Source: Magnetococcales bacterium
GTDB taxonomy: Bacteria > Pseudomonadota > Magnetococcia > Magnetococcales > Magnetaquicoccaceae
Direction: 5' to 3'
DNA: 40,945 nt
NCBI GenBank assembly: GCA_002753095.1
Contig: PDZU01000003.1
Coordinates: 1 to 40,945, forward strand
The translations under genes were made by a program, and so were the position numbers. The stretch's first letter is position 1. Every line of letters starts with the position of its first letter. The notes under the pieces were generated by a model. That model saw only the letters and a list, made by a program, of their open reading frames with translations. It had not been told where the DNA came from and did no database searches. Shown in pieces: positions 7,444-17,364 of the stretch.

Positions 7444-7864
7444 CCAACTCCTGCACCACCTGTTTGGCAAACAGACCGCTCTCCTCCTGGGAGCGGGGAA
7501 TCAACAAACGACGCATTTGCCCGACCGCCAACAGCGCCAGACGTGCCAGTCGCCGTGTGGCACTGTCGTCGGCGCGTGCTGTGCCAAAGGCCTGGGCCAG
7601 TTCATAGGCCAAATCAGAAAAATCAACCAAGCCAGCCGCCGCAGAACGGCGATACATGTCGCTCATGGAGCGAAACAATGGATCCAGCAACAGCTCCGCC
7701 GCGCTACCGTCTGCAATTTGGCATAAGCTGCGCTCAAGCAGGGCAAGCCTTGACAACAGTTCGGCAATGGCCAGCGCATCTTCTCTGGGAAAGCCCAGGT
7801 TCTGCTGGTTTGTGCTGTGGGCAGAGAGCGAGGTGGACAGCTCAGATCGACGTGATGGTAACAT
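7427..7864 (-). CDS. Probable HPt-like (CheA P1-like) helical protein lacking the phospho-histidine
   Basis: A 145-residue, mostly helical product (162 residues if it starts at 7915). The part LFRSMSDMYRRSAAAGL, then FSDLAYELAQAF and ARLALLAVGQMRRLL, follows the spacing of histidine-phosphotransfer domains, where FRxxHxxKGSAxxxGFxxLxxLAHxLE is usual. The histidine position is Ser and the Lys-Gly is Tyr-Arg, so it probably cannot carry phosphate; this is a fold-level inference. It is transcribed toward the Mu-like module and overlaps its last gene by 17 bp at the 3' end. Neither candidate start has a strong ribosome-binding site. A bacterial structural or docking protein unrelated to HPt remains possible. 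Confidence 0.5.
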   Translation of the reverse strand: MLPSRRSELSTSLSAHSTNQQNLGFPREDALAIAELLSRLALLERSLCQIADGSAAELLLDPLFRSMSDMYRRSAAAGLVDFSDLAYELAQAFGTARADDSATRRLARLALLAVGQMRRLLIPRSQEESGLFAKQVVQELVNCWA

Positions 7865-8007
7865 GTTTTGGCACCCTGCAGATAAGCGTCGCTGTGTTGA
7901 GGTGGGCACGGTCATGATTGCTTGCCATCAATTAACCAGCAATATCCATACCACATACCAGAGATGCTAAACAGGCATGCGGCGCCTTGCAGACCGTTGG
8001 TGCCGGC

Positions 8008-8583
8008 TTATGCCGGATGTATCCACACCAACGTTCCCTCCTGCACCAGGTCGAAGAGGGTCAGAACATCCAGGTTGTGCATGCGGACGCACCCCGCCGA
8101 AACCGGTTGGCCCAACTGGGTGCTGTAGGGAGTGCCATGGATATAGACGTAACGCGCTTTGCTGTCACAACCCTCGCCCCGATTGACCCCCTCCTCCAAC
8201 CCTTCCAACCACAGGATGCGGGTGGTGATAAAGTCACCGGAGGGCTCTGTGCAGTCGGGAAGGATCTGACCGGTCGGGAGGCGACTTTTGAAACACATCC
8301 CACAGGGTTCGCCCGCTCCGATACAGGCGGCGATGCGGTGCAACCCCACAGGCGTACAGCCCGAATCCTGTCGATTGCCAAACCCGTTGGCAGCCGTGGA
8401 GACCGGCCAGTGCCAGGCAGAGAGGGGTTGCTCCTGCCGACAGCAATCAGGCAGCAGATACAGGCGCTGCGCGGCACCGTCCACCACCAGTACCCGCGCC
8501 ACACCATCCCAACCGGCTGCCTGAAACGCCGTCCGGGCAGCAGGCAACCAATCATAGTGCCGCCCGAACGGTGCCACAGTCAC
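8008..8583 (-). CDS. L,D-transpeptidase (YkuD) family protein
   Basis: YkuD enzymes form 3-3 peptidoglycan cross-links or attach proteins to peptidoglycan using a catalytic cysteine. The signature is clear near the C terminus: YIHGTP (His149), then SAGCVRM with Cys165 and Arg167. The protein has 191 residues. The region 30-60 gives the first strands of the fold (VLVVDGAAQRLYLL). No signal peptide or transmembrane segment is visible, which is odd for an enzyme working in the periplasm. The GTG start at 8583 lies five bases after the stop of the BI-1 gene, so the two are probably co-transcribed. Several extra cysteines between 47 and 139 are unusual. Confidence 0.85.
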   Translation of the reverse strand: MTVAPFGRHYDWLPAARTAFQAAGWDGVARVLVVDGAAQRLYLLPDCCRQEQPLSAWHWPVSTAANGFGNRQDSGCTPVGLHRIAACIGAGEPCGMCFKSRLPTGQILPDCTEPSGDFITTRILWLEGLEEGVNRGEGCDSKARYVYIHGTPYSTQLGQPVSAGCVRMHNLDVLTLFDLVQEGTLVWIHPA

Positions 8584-8587
8584 AGCT

Positions 8588-9322
8588 TCAATCTTCGCTG
8601 CTTAAAATGCCCAACAAGCGCAGCAAACTGACGAACAGATTCACCACGTTCAGGTACATCGACAAAGCAGCCACCGAAGGGGCCACCGCCCAAGGATTGT
8701 TTTTCAGCTCCTGGCTCTCCACCAGAATATAGCCGGAAAAGATCACGCTACCGCCAGCAGCCATGGCAAAGGAGACCGCCGTGGACTGAAAGAACAGGTT
8801 GACCAAACCGCCCACCAACAGCACGATCAGCCCTGCGAACAGCATGCCGCTCATGACCGACAGATCGCGACGGGTGGTCAAGGCATACAGGGTCAATCCG
8901 GCAAAAGCCGCCCCGGTCATCAATGCCGCCGTGCCCACCACGTGAGACATGCCATGGCCCACATAAACCGCAATCACTGGCCCCAGCGACAAACCGGAAA
9001 TACCGGTAAACAAAAACAGCGTGGCAGCATTCTTGACCGCAAAAGCCAAAAACATGGCCCCAAACAGCATCAACATCAGGATGATGGGATGCTCATAGGC
9101 AAAGGGCAGGCTCATCCCCACATAACCGGCAGCTACCGCCACAATCAAACTGGCCGCCAACATCGAGTAGACCTGCTTTAAATATTCCACCGCCGAACCT
9201 TGGGCAGCAAGCGGCATGCTGATCGCTTCCGCTATCGGGGTGGCCATCGGAGCGGGACCCATTTTGGCTGGCGTCTGGCCACCCCATACGGAGGCTCTGG
9301 TTTCCGATGAATGATCGTTCAT
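8588..9322 (-). CDS. Bax inhibitor-1 / YccA family inner-membrane protein
   Basis: Seven-helix membrane protein of 244 residues. Relatives (YccA, YbhL, YetJ) act as FtsH modulators or pH-gated calcium leak channels; which applies here is unknown. Helices begin around residue 55 (YSMLAASLIVAVAAGYVGMSL) and alternate with short loops to the C terminus. The family's ending is present as ALSMYLNVVNLFVSLLRLLGILSSED. The ATG at 9322 has AGAAGGAG seven bases upstream, clearly better than the longer frame opening at 9415. It heads a probable two-gene operon with the L,D-transpeptidase and is divergent from the gene at 9507 across 184 bp. Confidence 0.93.
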   Translation of the reverse strand: MNDHSSETRASVWGGQTPAKMGPAPMATPIAEAISMPLAAQGSAVEYLKQVYSMLAASLIVAVAAGYVGMSLPFAYEHPIILMLMLFGAMFLAFAVKNAATLFLFTGISGLSLGPVIAVYVGHGMSHVVGTAALMTGAAFAGLTLYALTTRRDLSVMSGMLFAGLIVLLVGGLVNLFFQSTAVSFAMAAGGSVIFSGYILVESQELKNNPWAVAPSVAALSMYLNVVNLFVSLLRLLGILSSED

Positions 9323-9506
9323 GCTGATTCTCCTTCTCTTGAGACAAAAGTGTGGTGCAAATACGCCCCCCTCTGGATCCATCATATAGGGATTCCGACA
9401 GAAATTACCAGCCAATTCGGTAACAAACTTTCAATATTGCGCAAAATTTACATGGCAGGCACAGGCCGGATCTTATACAATGGCAACAGGAGGTTGGGAG
9501 GTATTG

Positions 9507-10256
9507 ATGATGGATGGTAGAGTCGCCGCTTCGCAGGAGGTCGTTGCCACGGTCACCCGCGACAATTTTAATCTGGTCTGGGCAACCATTGATTGGGCCA
9601 TACGCGCAGAACGCTTTCGCCTGCCTGCTGCCAGCATCAAGGCGTTCCGGACCATTGCGCATGAACTCCAGGAAAACGACGCGGTGCTGCAACAGCTCAA
9701 CGCCTGGATGGAGGAGAATCTGCGCCCGGAGACGTGTCGCCGCATCTTCGGCGAAATTCGCCGCGCCCAGTTTGAGGCCGCCAAAGGAGCCGTGCAGATC
9801 ACCATCAGCGAAGAGAGCTACAAACTGTTACGCAGTCGCAAAAAACATCTGTTCGGCCCCTATCGGGGATCCATGGAGGTGACCATTCGCCACCTCCTGC
9901 ACAGCGAACAGCGCGCCTTGCCCAATCAGGCTTTTCGCCTGCTGGAGCTTTACCGGCAGCGCCATAACCTGCCCAATGTTGCCGAAGCGGTCCGGGTGTT
10001 GATCGACCATGCCGAAATGGCCTGCCAAGCCACGTCCGCCCTGATCGATACGGCGCTGCCCCCGGAGACACCTCCCCTGACCAGTGCCACACCCCTGCTG
10101 CCCCCACTGCCAACCACCGTGGTGGACGATCTGCCTACCCCAATCCCCACCGAGGAACCAGACTCGACCAGCACTGTCTGCGCCCTGCCGCCAGCACCAA
10201 CACCTGCCACGGAACCGGTATGGGGTGCCCTGTTTCGCTGTTGGATACCCAACTGA
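9507..10256 (+). CDS. Hypothetical protein with possible ribbon-helix-helix segments and a Pro-rich tail
   Basis: I recognise no named family. The product is about 249 residues. The first 100 are helical and charged. Two segments look like ribbon-helix-helix units, a beta strand followed by two helices: VQITISEESYKLLRS (about 95-125) and HNLPNVAEAVRVLIDHA (about 153-170). The last 75 residues are low in complexity and rich in Pro and Thr. GGGAGG (9496-9501) supports starts at 9507 or 9510, and the frame opening at 9480 has no site. The HD-GYP response regulator follows 52 bp later on the same strand, so they may be co-transcribed. A DNA-binding role is only suggested. Confidence 0.6.
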   Translation: MMDGRVAASQEVVATVTRDNFNLVWATIDWAIRAERFRLPAASIKAFRTIAHELQENDAVLQQLNAWMEENLRPETCRRIFGEIRRAQFEAAKGAVQITISEESYKLLRSRKKHLFGPYRGSMEVTIRHLLHSEQRALPNQAFRLLELYRQRHNLPNVAEAVRVLIDHAEMACQATSALIDTALPPETPPLTSATPLLPPLPTTVVDDLPTPIPTEEPDSTSTVCALPPAPTPATEPVWGALFRCWIPN

Positions 10257-10308
10257 CATTCTCTCTTTCCACCTTGTCCTGCCTGACCACTCCGCGAAAG
10301 GAGACGCA

Positions 10309-11460
10309 ATGCATCCGAGCACATCACACGATCAAGCAACCATTTTGGTGGTAGACGATACACCCGACAATCTCTCCCTCATGTCTGGCCTGTTGCGAAC
10401 CCACTACCGCGTCAAGGTAGCCAATAATGGTGAAAAGGCGCTGCGCATCGCCCAAGCTGCTCCCCCGGATCTGATCCTGCTCGACATCATGATGCCCGAA
10501 CTTTCCGGCTATCAGGTCTGCCAAATGCTCAAGGCAGATCCCGCCACGCGCGCCATTCCGATCATCTTTCTCACCGCCATGAACAGCAGCGAAGACGAAA
10601 AACATGGCTTGGAAATGGGTGCCGAAGATTTTATCAGCAAACCGGTCAACCCTCCGGTTCTTTTGGCCCGCGTAGCCACCCAACTCCGTCTACAGGCGGC
10701 CACCAACCGCCTCGTGGATCAAAACAGCTACCTGGAGAGGGAGATCAATAAGCGCACCCAGGAACTGGCCGCCATCCAGGATGTCACCATCCTGGCCATG
10801 GCCTCTCTGGCGGAAACCCGCGACAACGATACCGGCAACCACATTCGCCGCACGCAATTCTACGTCAAGGCACTGGCGGAACAGTTGCAATCCCACCCCC
10901 GTTTCAGCGCCTTCCTGAACGAAGAGATGATCGCCACCCTGTTCAAGTCGGCCCCACTGCACGACATCGGCAAGGTCGGCATCCCCGATCAAATCATGCT
11001 CAAACCTGGGCGCTTTACCCCGGAAGAGTTTGCCATCATGCAAACCCACACCACTCTGGGCCGCGATGCCATTCAGCATGCCGAAGACCGCCTGGGCATG
11101 AACGTCCCCTTCCTGCATTACGCCAAGGAGATTGCCTACAGTCACCAAGAAAAATGGGATGGCAGTGGCTATCCGCAGGGACTGCGCGGCGAGGAGATCC
11201 CGATTTCAGCCCGCTTGATGGCGGTGGCAGATGTCTACGATGCCTTGATCAGTCGTCGCGTCTACAAGGAGGGTATGCCGCACAGCAGAGCGGTGCAAAT
11301 CATCATCGAGGGCAAGGGCAACCATTTTGACCCCGATATCGTGCAGGCGTTCGAACAACTGACCGATACATTCCAAGAGATTGCCCTGCGCTTTGCTGAT
11401 TCCGATGCGGATATGGCCAAAAAAGCCCAGCAGTTGGAGCAGGCCAAAGTAGCCTATTGA
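10309..11460 (+). CDS. Response regulator with HD-GYP c-di-GMP phosphodiesterase output
   Basis: Predicted two-component response regulator that hydrolyses cyclic di-GMP (RpfG-like), 383 residues, cytoplasmic. The receiver domain (about 10-125) has the acidic VVDD pair, phospho-acceptor Asp59 in LLDIMMP, Thr89 and Lys111. A helical linker leads to the HD-GYP domain (about 155-350) with LHDIGKVGIPD (His218, Asp219) and SHQEKWDGSGYPQGL (GYP at 287-289), followed by ARLMAVADVYDAL. All expected catalytic motifs are intact. The ATG has AAAGGAG seven bases upstream; the open frame extends 75 codons further into the previous gene and is not credible. A short terminator-like hairpin follows. The giant hybrid kinase next door is a plausible partner. 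Confidence 0.95.
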   Translation: MHPSTSHDQATILVVDDTPDNLSLMSGLLRTHYRVKVANNGEKALRIAQAAPPDLILLDIMMPELSGYQVCQMLKADPATRAIPIIFLTAMNSSEDEKHGLEMGAEDFISKPVNPPVLLARVATQLRLQAATNRLVDQNSYLEREINKRTQELAAIQDVTILAMASLAETRDNDTGNHIRRTQFYVKALAEQLQSHPRFSAFLNEEMIATLFKSAPLHDIGKVGIPDQIMLKPGRFTPEEFAIMQTHTTLGRDAIQHAEDRLGMNVPFLHYAKEIAYSHQEKWDGSGYPQGLRGEEIPISARLMAVADVYDALISRRVYKEGMPHSRAVQIIIEGKGNHFDPDIVQAFEQLTDTFQEIALRFADSDADMAKKAQQLEQAKVAY

Positions 11461-11464
11461 CTCC

Positions 11465-11486
11465 GGTTGCCAGGGAGCAACCTTTT
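11465..11486 (+). terminator. Short intrinsic terminator after the HD-GYP gene
   Basis: GGTTGC (11465-11470) pairs with GCAACC (11477-11482) across a six-base loop, followed by TTTT. It begins four bases after the stop codon. The stem is only 6 bp, so termination is probably partial. Confidence 0.5.
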
Positions 11487-11520
11487 GCCCGGCGGGCCAT
11501 GTCTCTGTGGCTGCTTGTGG

Positions 11521-11536
11521 TGTTTCACGTGCTTTA
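11521..11536. promoter_or_regulatory. parS-like half-site upstream of the hybrid kinase
   Basis: TGTTTCACGTG matches the left half and core of the ParB-binding consensus TGTTNCACGTGAAACA perfectly, but the rest (CTTTA) does not; overall 12 of 16 bases fit. It is intergenic and about 12 kb from parAB. On its own it is a weak candidate. Confidence 0.25.
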
Positions 11537-11558
11537 AACCAACTGTGGGGAGGAATGT

Positions 11559-14500
11559 GTGGTGACCCCGATGACCCTATTGGAACGCCGTCCCTTAACC
11601 GGCAAATTAGTCCTCGGTTTCACCGCCATGCTCCTGGGCACCCTGGGCCTGGGCTGGCACAGTTTGCATACGCTGCACACCCTCAACAATGAAATTCAGC
11701 ACCTCTACAACCGGGAGATGCTGGGGGTGTCGCATGCCAAAGAGGCCGCCATCCAGTTGGCCCAAATGGGACGGGCCTTGCGCCAAGCGGTGCTGGCCAC
11801 CAGCGCAGAAGAGCGCGAACGGGCCATGACCCAGATCTCTGAAGCGGAGATACAACTGCACCATGCCGTCGAAGAGACCCGGCAACGTACCGTGCGCGAC
11901 GAAGCCCGGCAAAGCCTGCTCCGTTTTGAAGAGTTTTATGCCGCCTATAAGCGTAACGTGGACAAGGCGCTGATTCTGCAACGGGCCGGGCTGCGTGAGG
12001 AGTTGCTCCATTTTATTGCCCGCCCCGACTTCCAACAGGCGGCCATCACCGCCAGCGATGCCTTGACCGATCTGACCCGCATTCAGGAGGAGCATGCCCA
12101 GCAGTCGGCCAGCCAAGCCCAAAAACTGGCGGAAGAGAATACCCGTTTCTCGATCATTCTCCTGGCCGTGGGGGGTGGTCTGGGGTTGGGAATGAGCATT
12201 TTAATCAGCCTCTCCATCCGTCGTCCCACCGAACAGATGCGCCGACTGGTGGAAGAGTTGGCGGCGGGCCATTTGGATCAAGAGGTGCCCTATACCGACT
12301 ATCCCAACGAGATCGGCGCCCTGGCCCGCTCCATTCGGGTGCTGCAGAAAGAGGCCCGCCAGATGGAGTCGCAACGCTGGATCAAAACCCATCTGGCCCA
12401 CATCTCCTCCCAGTTGCAGATGGCCAGTCAATTCACCGAACTGGCCCAGACTTTTTTGTCGGCGGTGACCCCTCTGCTCGCTGTGAGACAGGGGCTCTTT
12501 TACCGCTATGAGGGGGAGACGCAACAACTGCGTCTGTTGACCGGTTACGCCTTCCGGGCGCACGAACATCTGGAGCAGCAGGTAGCCTTGGGCCAAGGGT
12601 TGGTCGGACAGTGCGCCTTGGAGCGTCGGACCATCACCCTGTTTCCCCCCCCACCGGACCCCCACCCAATCGCCTCGGCCCTGCTGGAGGAGAGACCGAA
12701 AGCCATCGCCGTCATCCCCATTGTGCGCCAGGATACCCTGTTGGGGGTGGTGGAACTGGCCAGCTTTGAGCGCTTTGACAGCCGACAGCAGGCGTTGTTG
12801 GACGGCCTCATGCCCATTCTGGCCATGAGCCTGGAGATCCTGGAACGCAGCGCCAAATCGCAGCATCTCCTGCAGGAGACCCGCCATCAGGCCGAGCGCA
12901 TGGCAAAGCAGGCCGCCCTGCTGGAGAGCCAGACCGCCGCGCTGGAGGAGCAACAAAGCTCCCTGCAGGCCACCACCGAATCCTTGACCATCCTGGAAGA
13001 GCGCAGCCGCATGATTCTCAGTGCGGTCAGCGATGGGATTGTCGGTTTGGATCCCGACGGCAGAATGATCTTCGTCAACCCTTCCGTGCCGCAACTGCTC
13101 GGTTACAGCGAAGAGGCGTTGATCGGCCAACGCATGCATCCCCTGCTGCACCACCACTATCCAGACGGCAGGCCCTTCCCACTACGGGAGTGCGCCATGT
13201 ACCTGACCACCCTGGATGGCAAAACCCGCTCTGTGGCCAGCGAAGTTTTGTGGCGCAAGGATGGCTCCTCGTTCCCCGTGGAATATGCCACCACCCCAGT
13301 TTACAAAGAGGGTGTGCTGGTTGGTTCGGTGGTGGTGTTTCGGGATATCACCAGCCGCAAGGCCGCCGAAGAGGCGCTCGCTGCCGAACGTTCCCGGCTG
13401 CAGTATATTCTGGATACCAGCCCCATTGGCATTGCCTTCACCACCAAGGGGCAGGTTCACTTTGCCAACCCCAAATTTACTGACATGTTCGGTGTCGCCA
13501 TCGGGGAAAACGTGGGCAATCTCTATGTCGACCTGCAGCAGCGGGAACAGATGGCGGACCGTTTGCGGAGCGGCAAGGTGCTCTACAACCAGGAGGTCCA
13601 GATGATCGACCGAGAGCGGCGCCAGCGGGAAATGTTGGTCACCTATCTGCCCATCACCTATGATGGCGAAACCGGCGTGCTGGGTTGGCTGCTGGACATC
13701 ACCGAACGCAAAGAGGCCGAGATGGCCCTGCGCGATCAATTTGCTTTCCAACAGGCGTTGATCGACACCATCCCCTATCCTCTGTTCTACAAAGGCAGCG
13801 ACAGCCGCTTTTTAGGCTTCAACCGCGCCTACGAAGAGACCTTTGCTGCCCGCCGTCAGGATCTGATCGGCAAACGGGTCTTGGATCTGGAATTTTTGCC
13901 GGAGGAGGATCGTATCGCCTACCAGCGCGAGGATGAAGCGGTGATTGCTGCAGCCGGTTCGGTACAGCGCGAAATGCCGATTCCCTTCGCCGATGGCAAT
14001 CTCCATGACACCCTCTATTTTGTCTCCGGTTTTCGCCGGGCCGATGGGGCGCCGGGTGGTCTGGTCGGCACCTTTATCGATGTCTCCGACCGCAAAAAGG
14101 TGGCAGATCTGGAGCGCTTCAACCGTCTGGCCATGGGACGGGAAGAGCGCATCGTCGAACTGAAGCGGGAGATCAACCGCCTCAGTCACGCCCTGGGCAT
14201 CCCCCTGCCCTACTCTTCACCAGAACAGAGTGAAGAGCTCTCCCTGACTGTGCCGACCTCTGCCGCTCAACCGCTCAGCGACAACACGGAGCGCATTGCC
14301 AGTGAATTTGCCGAACTGTTGCGGCGGGAAAATGTGCAGGAGCTTTTCAGCAATTTCTGTTCGGCGGTTGGCATTGCCGCAGCTGTTATCGATCTGCAGG
14401 GTAAAATCTTGGCGGCGGCGCGTTGGCAGAGGGTCTGTACCGATTTTCATCGGGCCAATCCGCAGAGCTGTGCCAACTGTGTGGAGAGTGACACTGGTCT

Positions 14501-17213
14501 GGCCATGCAGTTGCAGGCCGGGGAGTCTTTTACCATCTATCGCTGCAAAAACGGTCTGACCGACTGTGCTGCCCCGATCTACATCAACGGTCACCATGTG
14601 GCCAATGCTTTTATCGGCCAGTTTCATCTGGGACCGCCGGATGCGTCTCTGTTCCAGGCCCAGGCGTTACAGTTTGGTTTTGCGCCGGAAGCCTATTGGC
14701 AGGCGGTACGGGAAGCGCCGATCATGGCGGAGGCGGTTCTGCCGCATATTCTGGGCTTCTTGACCCATTTTGCCCGTCTGATCGGCTCCTTTGCCGTCAA
14801 GCAACTGCACATGCGCCACAACGAACAGGAGCGGGCTCAGCAGAGTCAGGCCCTGCGGCGTGGGCACATTGCCGCCATAAGCCTGGCCGAAGATGCAGAA
14901 AAGGCCCGTTTGGAGTTGGCCTCCTATCAGGCCCATTTGGAGTCGTTGGTGGAAGAGCGTACCCATGAGTGGCGCTTGGCCAAGAATGAGGCCGAGGTGG
15001 CCAACAAAGCCAAGTCGGAATTTTTGGCCAATATGAGCCATGAAATTCGCACCCCGATGAATGCCATCATTGGCATGTCCCACTTGGCCCTGCAGACGAC
15101 ATTGGACAACAAACAGCGCAATTATATTGGCAAGATTCATCGTGCCGCCGACAATTTGCTGGGCATCATCAACGATATTCTGGATTTTTCCAAGATTGAG
15201 GCCGGCAAGCTGGGCATGGAGCGGATACCGTTCCGGCTGGAAGATGTCATGGACAATCTGGCCAATCTGGTGGGACTGAAGAGCGAAGACAAGGGGTTGG
15301 AGCTGCTTTTTGACATGGCGCCCGATCTGCCCACAGCCCTGCTGGGCGATCCGTTGCGCTTGGGGCAGATTTTGCTCAACCTGGGCAACAATGCGGTCAA
15401 GTTTACCGAGCAGGGTGAAATTATCGTCGGGGTCACGGAAATCTCCCGCAGTGCAGAATGGGTCACCCTGCACTTCCGGGTACAGGATAGCGGTATCGGT
15501 ATGACCCCGGAGCAGTGCAGCAAAATGTTTCAATCTTTCAGTCAGGCCGACAGCTCCACCACCCGCAAGTATGGTGGAACCGGTTTAGGTCTGGCCATCT
15601 CCAAAAATCTGGTTGAGTTGATGCATGGGCGTATCTGGGTAGAGAGCACTCCTGGTCAGGGATCCACCTTCCATTTTGAGGCCCAGTTCGGCCTGCAGAA
15701 CGAACCGGTGGTCCGTCGCCGCACGTTGGTCAACGAGGTAGGCCCCTTGCATCTATTGGTGGTGGATGACAACAGCGTCGCACGGGAGATTCTCCTCAAC
15801 ATGCTGCAAGCCTTCTCCATTGAGGCTGCGGCGGCCCAACAGGGCAATCTGGCACTGGAGATGGTGCAGGAGGCTCTGGCGCGACAGCACCCCTTTGATG
15901 TGATCCTGATGGATTGGCACATGCCGGTCATGGATGGCTTGGAAACCATCCGCCAGATGCAAAACCGCTTTGCCGCCCAAGTGCCAGCGGTGATTCTGGT
16001 CACCGCCTATGGCAAGGATGAGCTGCTTGATTCGGCGCGGGCCCAGGGCCTTCAACTGCATTCGGTGCTGACCAAGCCGATCACCGCCTCCACGCTCTTG
16101 GATGCCATTGCCACGGCCATGGGCCGCCCCCCCCTGGAAGAGAGTCGCAGCCAGGAGAAGCAGTCCCATCAACAGGATCATCTGGCACAGTTGTGTGGGG
16201 CCCGCCTGTTGCTGGCCGAGGATAATGAGATGAACCAGGAACTGGCAATGGAACTGCTCAGTCAGGCTGGGATGGAGGTGGTTATTGCCAACAATGGAGT
16301 GGAGGCATTACAGCATTTGCAGCGGGATGGCGCCTTCGATGGCATTCTGATGGATTGCCAGATGCCGGTAATGGATGGTTACACGGCCACGGAACAGATT
16401 CGGACCAACCCGCTTTGGGCGGCCATTCCGATCATTGCCATGACCGCCAACGCCATGGCCGGGGATCGGGAAAGGGTGTTGCAAGTCGGCATGGTGGACC
16501 ATATCGCCAAACCGATCCATGTAACGGAGATGTTTGCCACGTTGGCCCGTTGGATCAAACCGGCTGCGCGCCGGGTTGACGCACGTGGTGTGTCATTGCT
16601 CCCGCCACCCCCGCTTGCAGATGCGGTTCAGACGCCCTGGCCGGAGCTGCCCGGTCTTGATCAGCAGGCCGGTTTGTCCACCTGTATGGGCAATCGGGCT
16701 TTGTATCGCCGTTTGTTGCGCCGCTTTGTCAGCAGCCAGGGTGACTTTGGCGTCGCTTTTCGCCGAGCGCAACAGCAATCGGATCGTGCCACCTTGAGCC
16801 TGCTGGCCCACACCCTGAAAGGGACGGCGGGCAACATTGGCGCACCTCCATTGCAAGAGGCTGCCGCCCTCCTGGAAACGCTCTGCAAGGGGGAGGGCAG
16901 CGCGGCGGAGATCGCAGCCCAACTGCACACGACCGAAGCGGCTCTGGCGGTAGTGTTGCGCTCTCTCTCCACCCTGCCAGAGGAGGAGGAAGCCCGCCCA
17001 ACCAGGCAGAGCGAGGATGGAGCGGTGTTGCAGGAGGGGCTGGCCCATCTGCAGCGCCTGCTGGAGGAGAACGATGCACAGGCCCTGGATGAGGCTGTGC
17101 TCTTGCTGCAGCAGGCACACGGCACTGCCCATGCGGAGCGCTTGCGCCGGGTCGTCACTGCTGTGGAGCAGTATGACTATGACGAGGCCCTGCGTCGTCT
17201 GCAGGAAGCGTAA
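11559..17213 (+). CDS. Giant hybrid sensor histidine kinase with HAMP, GAF, three PAS, PocR, two receivers and HPt
   Basis: Membrane-anchored phosphorelay kinase of 1884 residues. In order: transmembrane helix (about 15-35), periplasmic four-helix-type sensor (36-196), second helix (about 197-218), HAMP (219-270), GAF (275-427), coiled coil, PAS (480-605), PAS (610-725), PAS (728-850), a PocR-type sensory domain (about 917-1078, with several cysteines including CANC), coiled coil, HisKA with His1161 in MSHEIRTP, HATPase with [19 protein letters not shown] and GGTGLGL, receivers with Asp1452 and Asp1599 (LMDWHMP, LMDCQMP), and HPt with His1751 in [10 protein letters not shown]. All phosphorelay residues are present. 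The GTG start has GGGGAGG five bases upstream. No dedicated DNA-binding regulator is adjacent; the HD-GYP protein just upstream may be its output. Confidence 0.95.
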   Translation: MVTPMTLLERRPLTGKLVLGFTAMLLGTLGLGWHSLHTLHTLNNEIQHLYNREMLGVSHAKEAAIQLAQMGRALRQAVLATSAEERERAMTQISEAEIQLHHAVEETRQRTVRDEARQSLLRFEEFYAAYKRNVDKALILQRAGLREELLHFIARPDFQQAAITASDALTDLTRIQEEHAQQSASQAQKLAEENTRFSIILLAVGGGLGLGMSILISLSIRRPTEQMRRLVEELAAGHLDQEVPYTDYPNEIGALARSIRVLQKEARQMESQRWIKTHLAHISSQLQMASQFTELAQTFLSAVTPLLAVRQGLFYRYEGETQQLRLLTGYAFRAHEHLEQQVALGQGLVGQCALERRTITLFPPPPDPHPIASALLEERPKAIAVIPIVRQDTLLGVVELASFERFDSRQQALLDGLMPILAMSLEILERSAKSQHLLQETRHQAERMAKQAALLESQTAALEEQQSSLQATTESLTILEERSRMILSAVSDGIVGLDPDGRMIFVNPSVPQLLGYSEEALIGQRMHPLLHHHYPDGRPFPLRECAMYLTTLDGKTRSVASEVLWRKDGSSFPVEYATTPVYKEGVLVGSVVVFRDITSRKAAEEALAAERSRLQYILDTSPIGIAFTTKGQVHFANPKFTDMFGVAIGENVGNLYVDLQQREQMADRLRSGKVLYNQEVQMIDRERRQREMLVTYLPITYDGETGVLGWLLDITERKEAEMALRDQFAFQQALIDTIPYPLFYKGSDSRFLGFNRAYEETFAARRQDLIGKRVLDLEFLPEEDRIAYQREDEAVIAAAGSVQREMPIPFADGNLHDTLYFVSGFRRADGAPGGLVGTFIDVSDRKKVADLERFNRLAMGREERIVELKREINRLSHALGIPLPYSSPEQSEELSLTVPTSAAQPLSDNTERIASEFAELLRRENVQELFSNFCSAVGIAAAVIDLQGKILAAARWQRVCTDFHRANPQSCANCVESDTGLAMQLQAGESFTIYRCKNGLTDCAAPIYINGHHVANAFIGQFHLGPPDASLFQAQALQFGFAPEAYWQAVREAPIMAEAVLPHILGFLTHFARLIGSFAVKQLHMRHNEQERAQQSQALRRGHIAAISLAEDAEKARLELASYQAHLESLVEERTHEWRLAKNEAEVANKAKSEFLANMSHEIRTPMNAIIGMSHLALQTTLDNKQRNYIGKIHRAADNLLGIINDILDFSKIEAGKLGMERIPFRLEDVMDNLANLVGLKSEDKGLELLFDMAPDLPTALLGDPLRLGQILLNLGNNAVKFTEQGEIIVGVTEISRSAEWVTLHFRVQDSGIGMTPEQCSKMFQSFSQADSSTTRKYGGTGLGLAISKNLVELMHGRIWVESTPGQGSTFHFEAQFGLQNEPVVRRRTLVNEVGPLHLLVVDDNSVAREILLNMLQAFSIEAAAAQQGNLALEMVQEALARQHPFDVILMDWHMPVMDGLETIRQMQNRFAAQVPAVILVTAYGKDELLDSARAQGLQLHSVLTKPITASTLLDAIATAMGRPPLEESRSQEKQSHQQDHLAQLCGARLLLAEDNEMNQELAMELLSQAGMEVVIANNGVEALQHLQRDGAFDGILMDCQMPVMDGYTATEQIRTNPLWAAIPIIAMTANAMAGDRERVLQVGMVDHIAKPIHVTEMFATLARWIKPAARRVDARGVSLLPPPPLADAVQTPWPELPGLDQQAGLSTCMGNRALYRRLLRRFVSSQGDFGVAFRRAQQQSDRATLSLLAHTLKGTAGNIGAPPLQEAAALLETLCKGEGSAAEIAAQLHTTEAALAVVLRSLSTLPEEEEARPTRQSEDGAVLQEGLAHLQRLLEENDAQALDEAVLLLQQAHGTAHAERLRRVVTAVEQYDYDEALRRLQEA

Positions 17214-17214
17214 T

Positions 17215-17234
17215 GCGCTCGGGTACAGCGCTTT
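17215..17234 (+). terminator. Weak hairpin after the hybrid kinase gene
   Basis: GCGCT (17215-17219) and AGCGC (17227-17231) form a 5-bp stem with a 7-base loop followed by TTT, directly after the TAA. It is short, so read-through toward feoA is possible. Confidence 0.35.
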
Positions 17235-17296
17235 CAGACCCTTCACCCGATGGCAATCCGTCAAAACAGGGCTGCGCAAAATTTCTTGTGGGCGGC

Positions 17297-17325
17297 TTGA
17301 CAGACAAGGGTGTATTGTATAATAT
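17297..17325 (+). promoter_or_regulatory. feo operon promoter
   Basis: TTGACA (17297-17302) is a perfect -35 hexamer. A -10 element follows as TAATAT (17320-17325, 17-bp spacer), overlapping a perfect TATAAT (17318-17323, 15-bp spacer). A Fur box follows at once, so iron repression is expected. Confidence 0.75.
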
Positions 17326-17329
17326 AACT

Positions 17330-17348
17330 GAGAATGATTATCTTTATC
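17330..17348. promoter_or_regulatory. Fur box upstream of feoA
   Basis: GAGAATGATTATCTTTATC matches the 19-bp Fur consensus GATAATGATAATCATTATC at 16 of 19 positions. It sits just downstream of the -10 element and 17 bases before the feoA start, where Fe2+-Fur would block transcription. Confidence 0.85.
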
Positions 17349-17364
17349 GACAATGGAGACAGGG

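Noticed and set aside
12201-13157. 318-codon minus-strand ORF inside the hybrid kinase gene
   Set aside because: Shadow frame opposite HAMP, GAF and PAS coding sequence, with no motif of its own.
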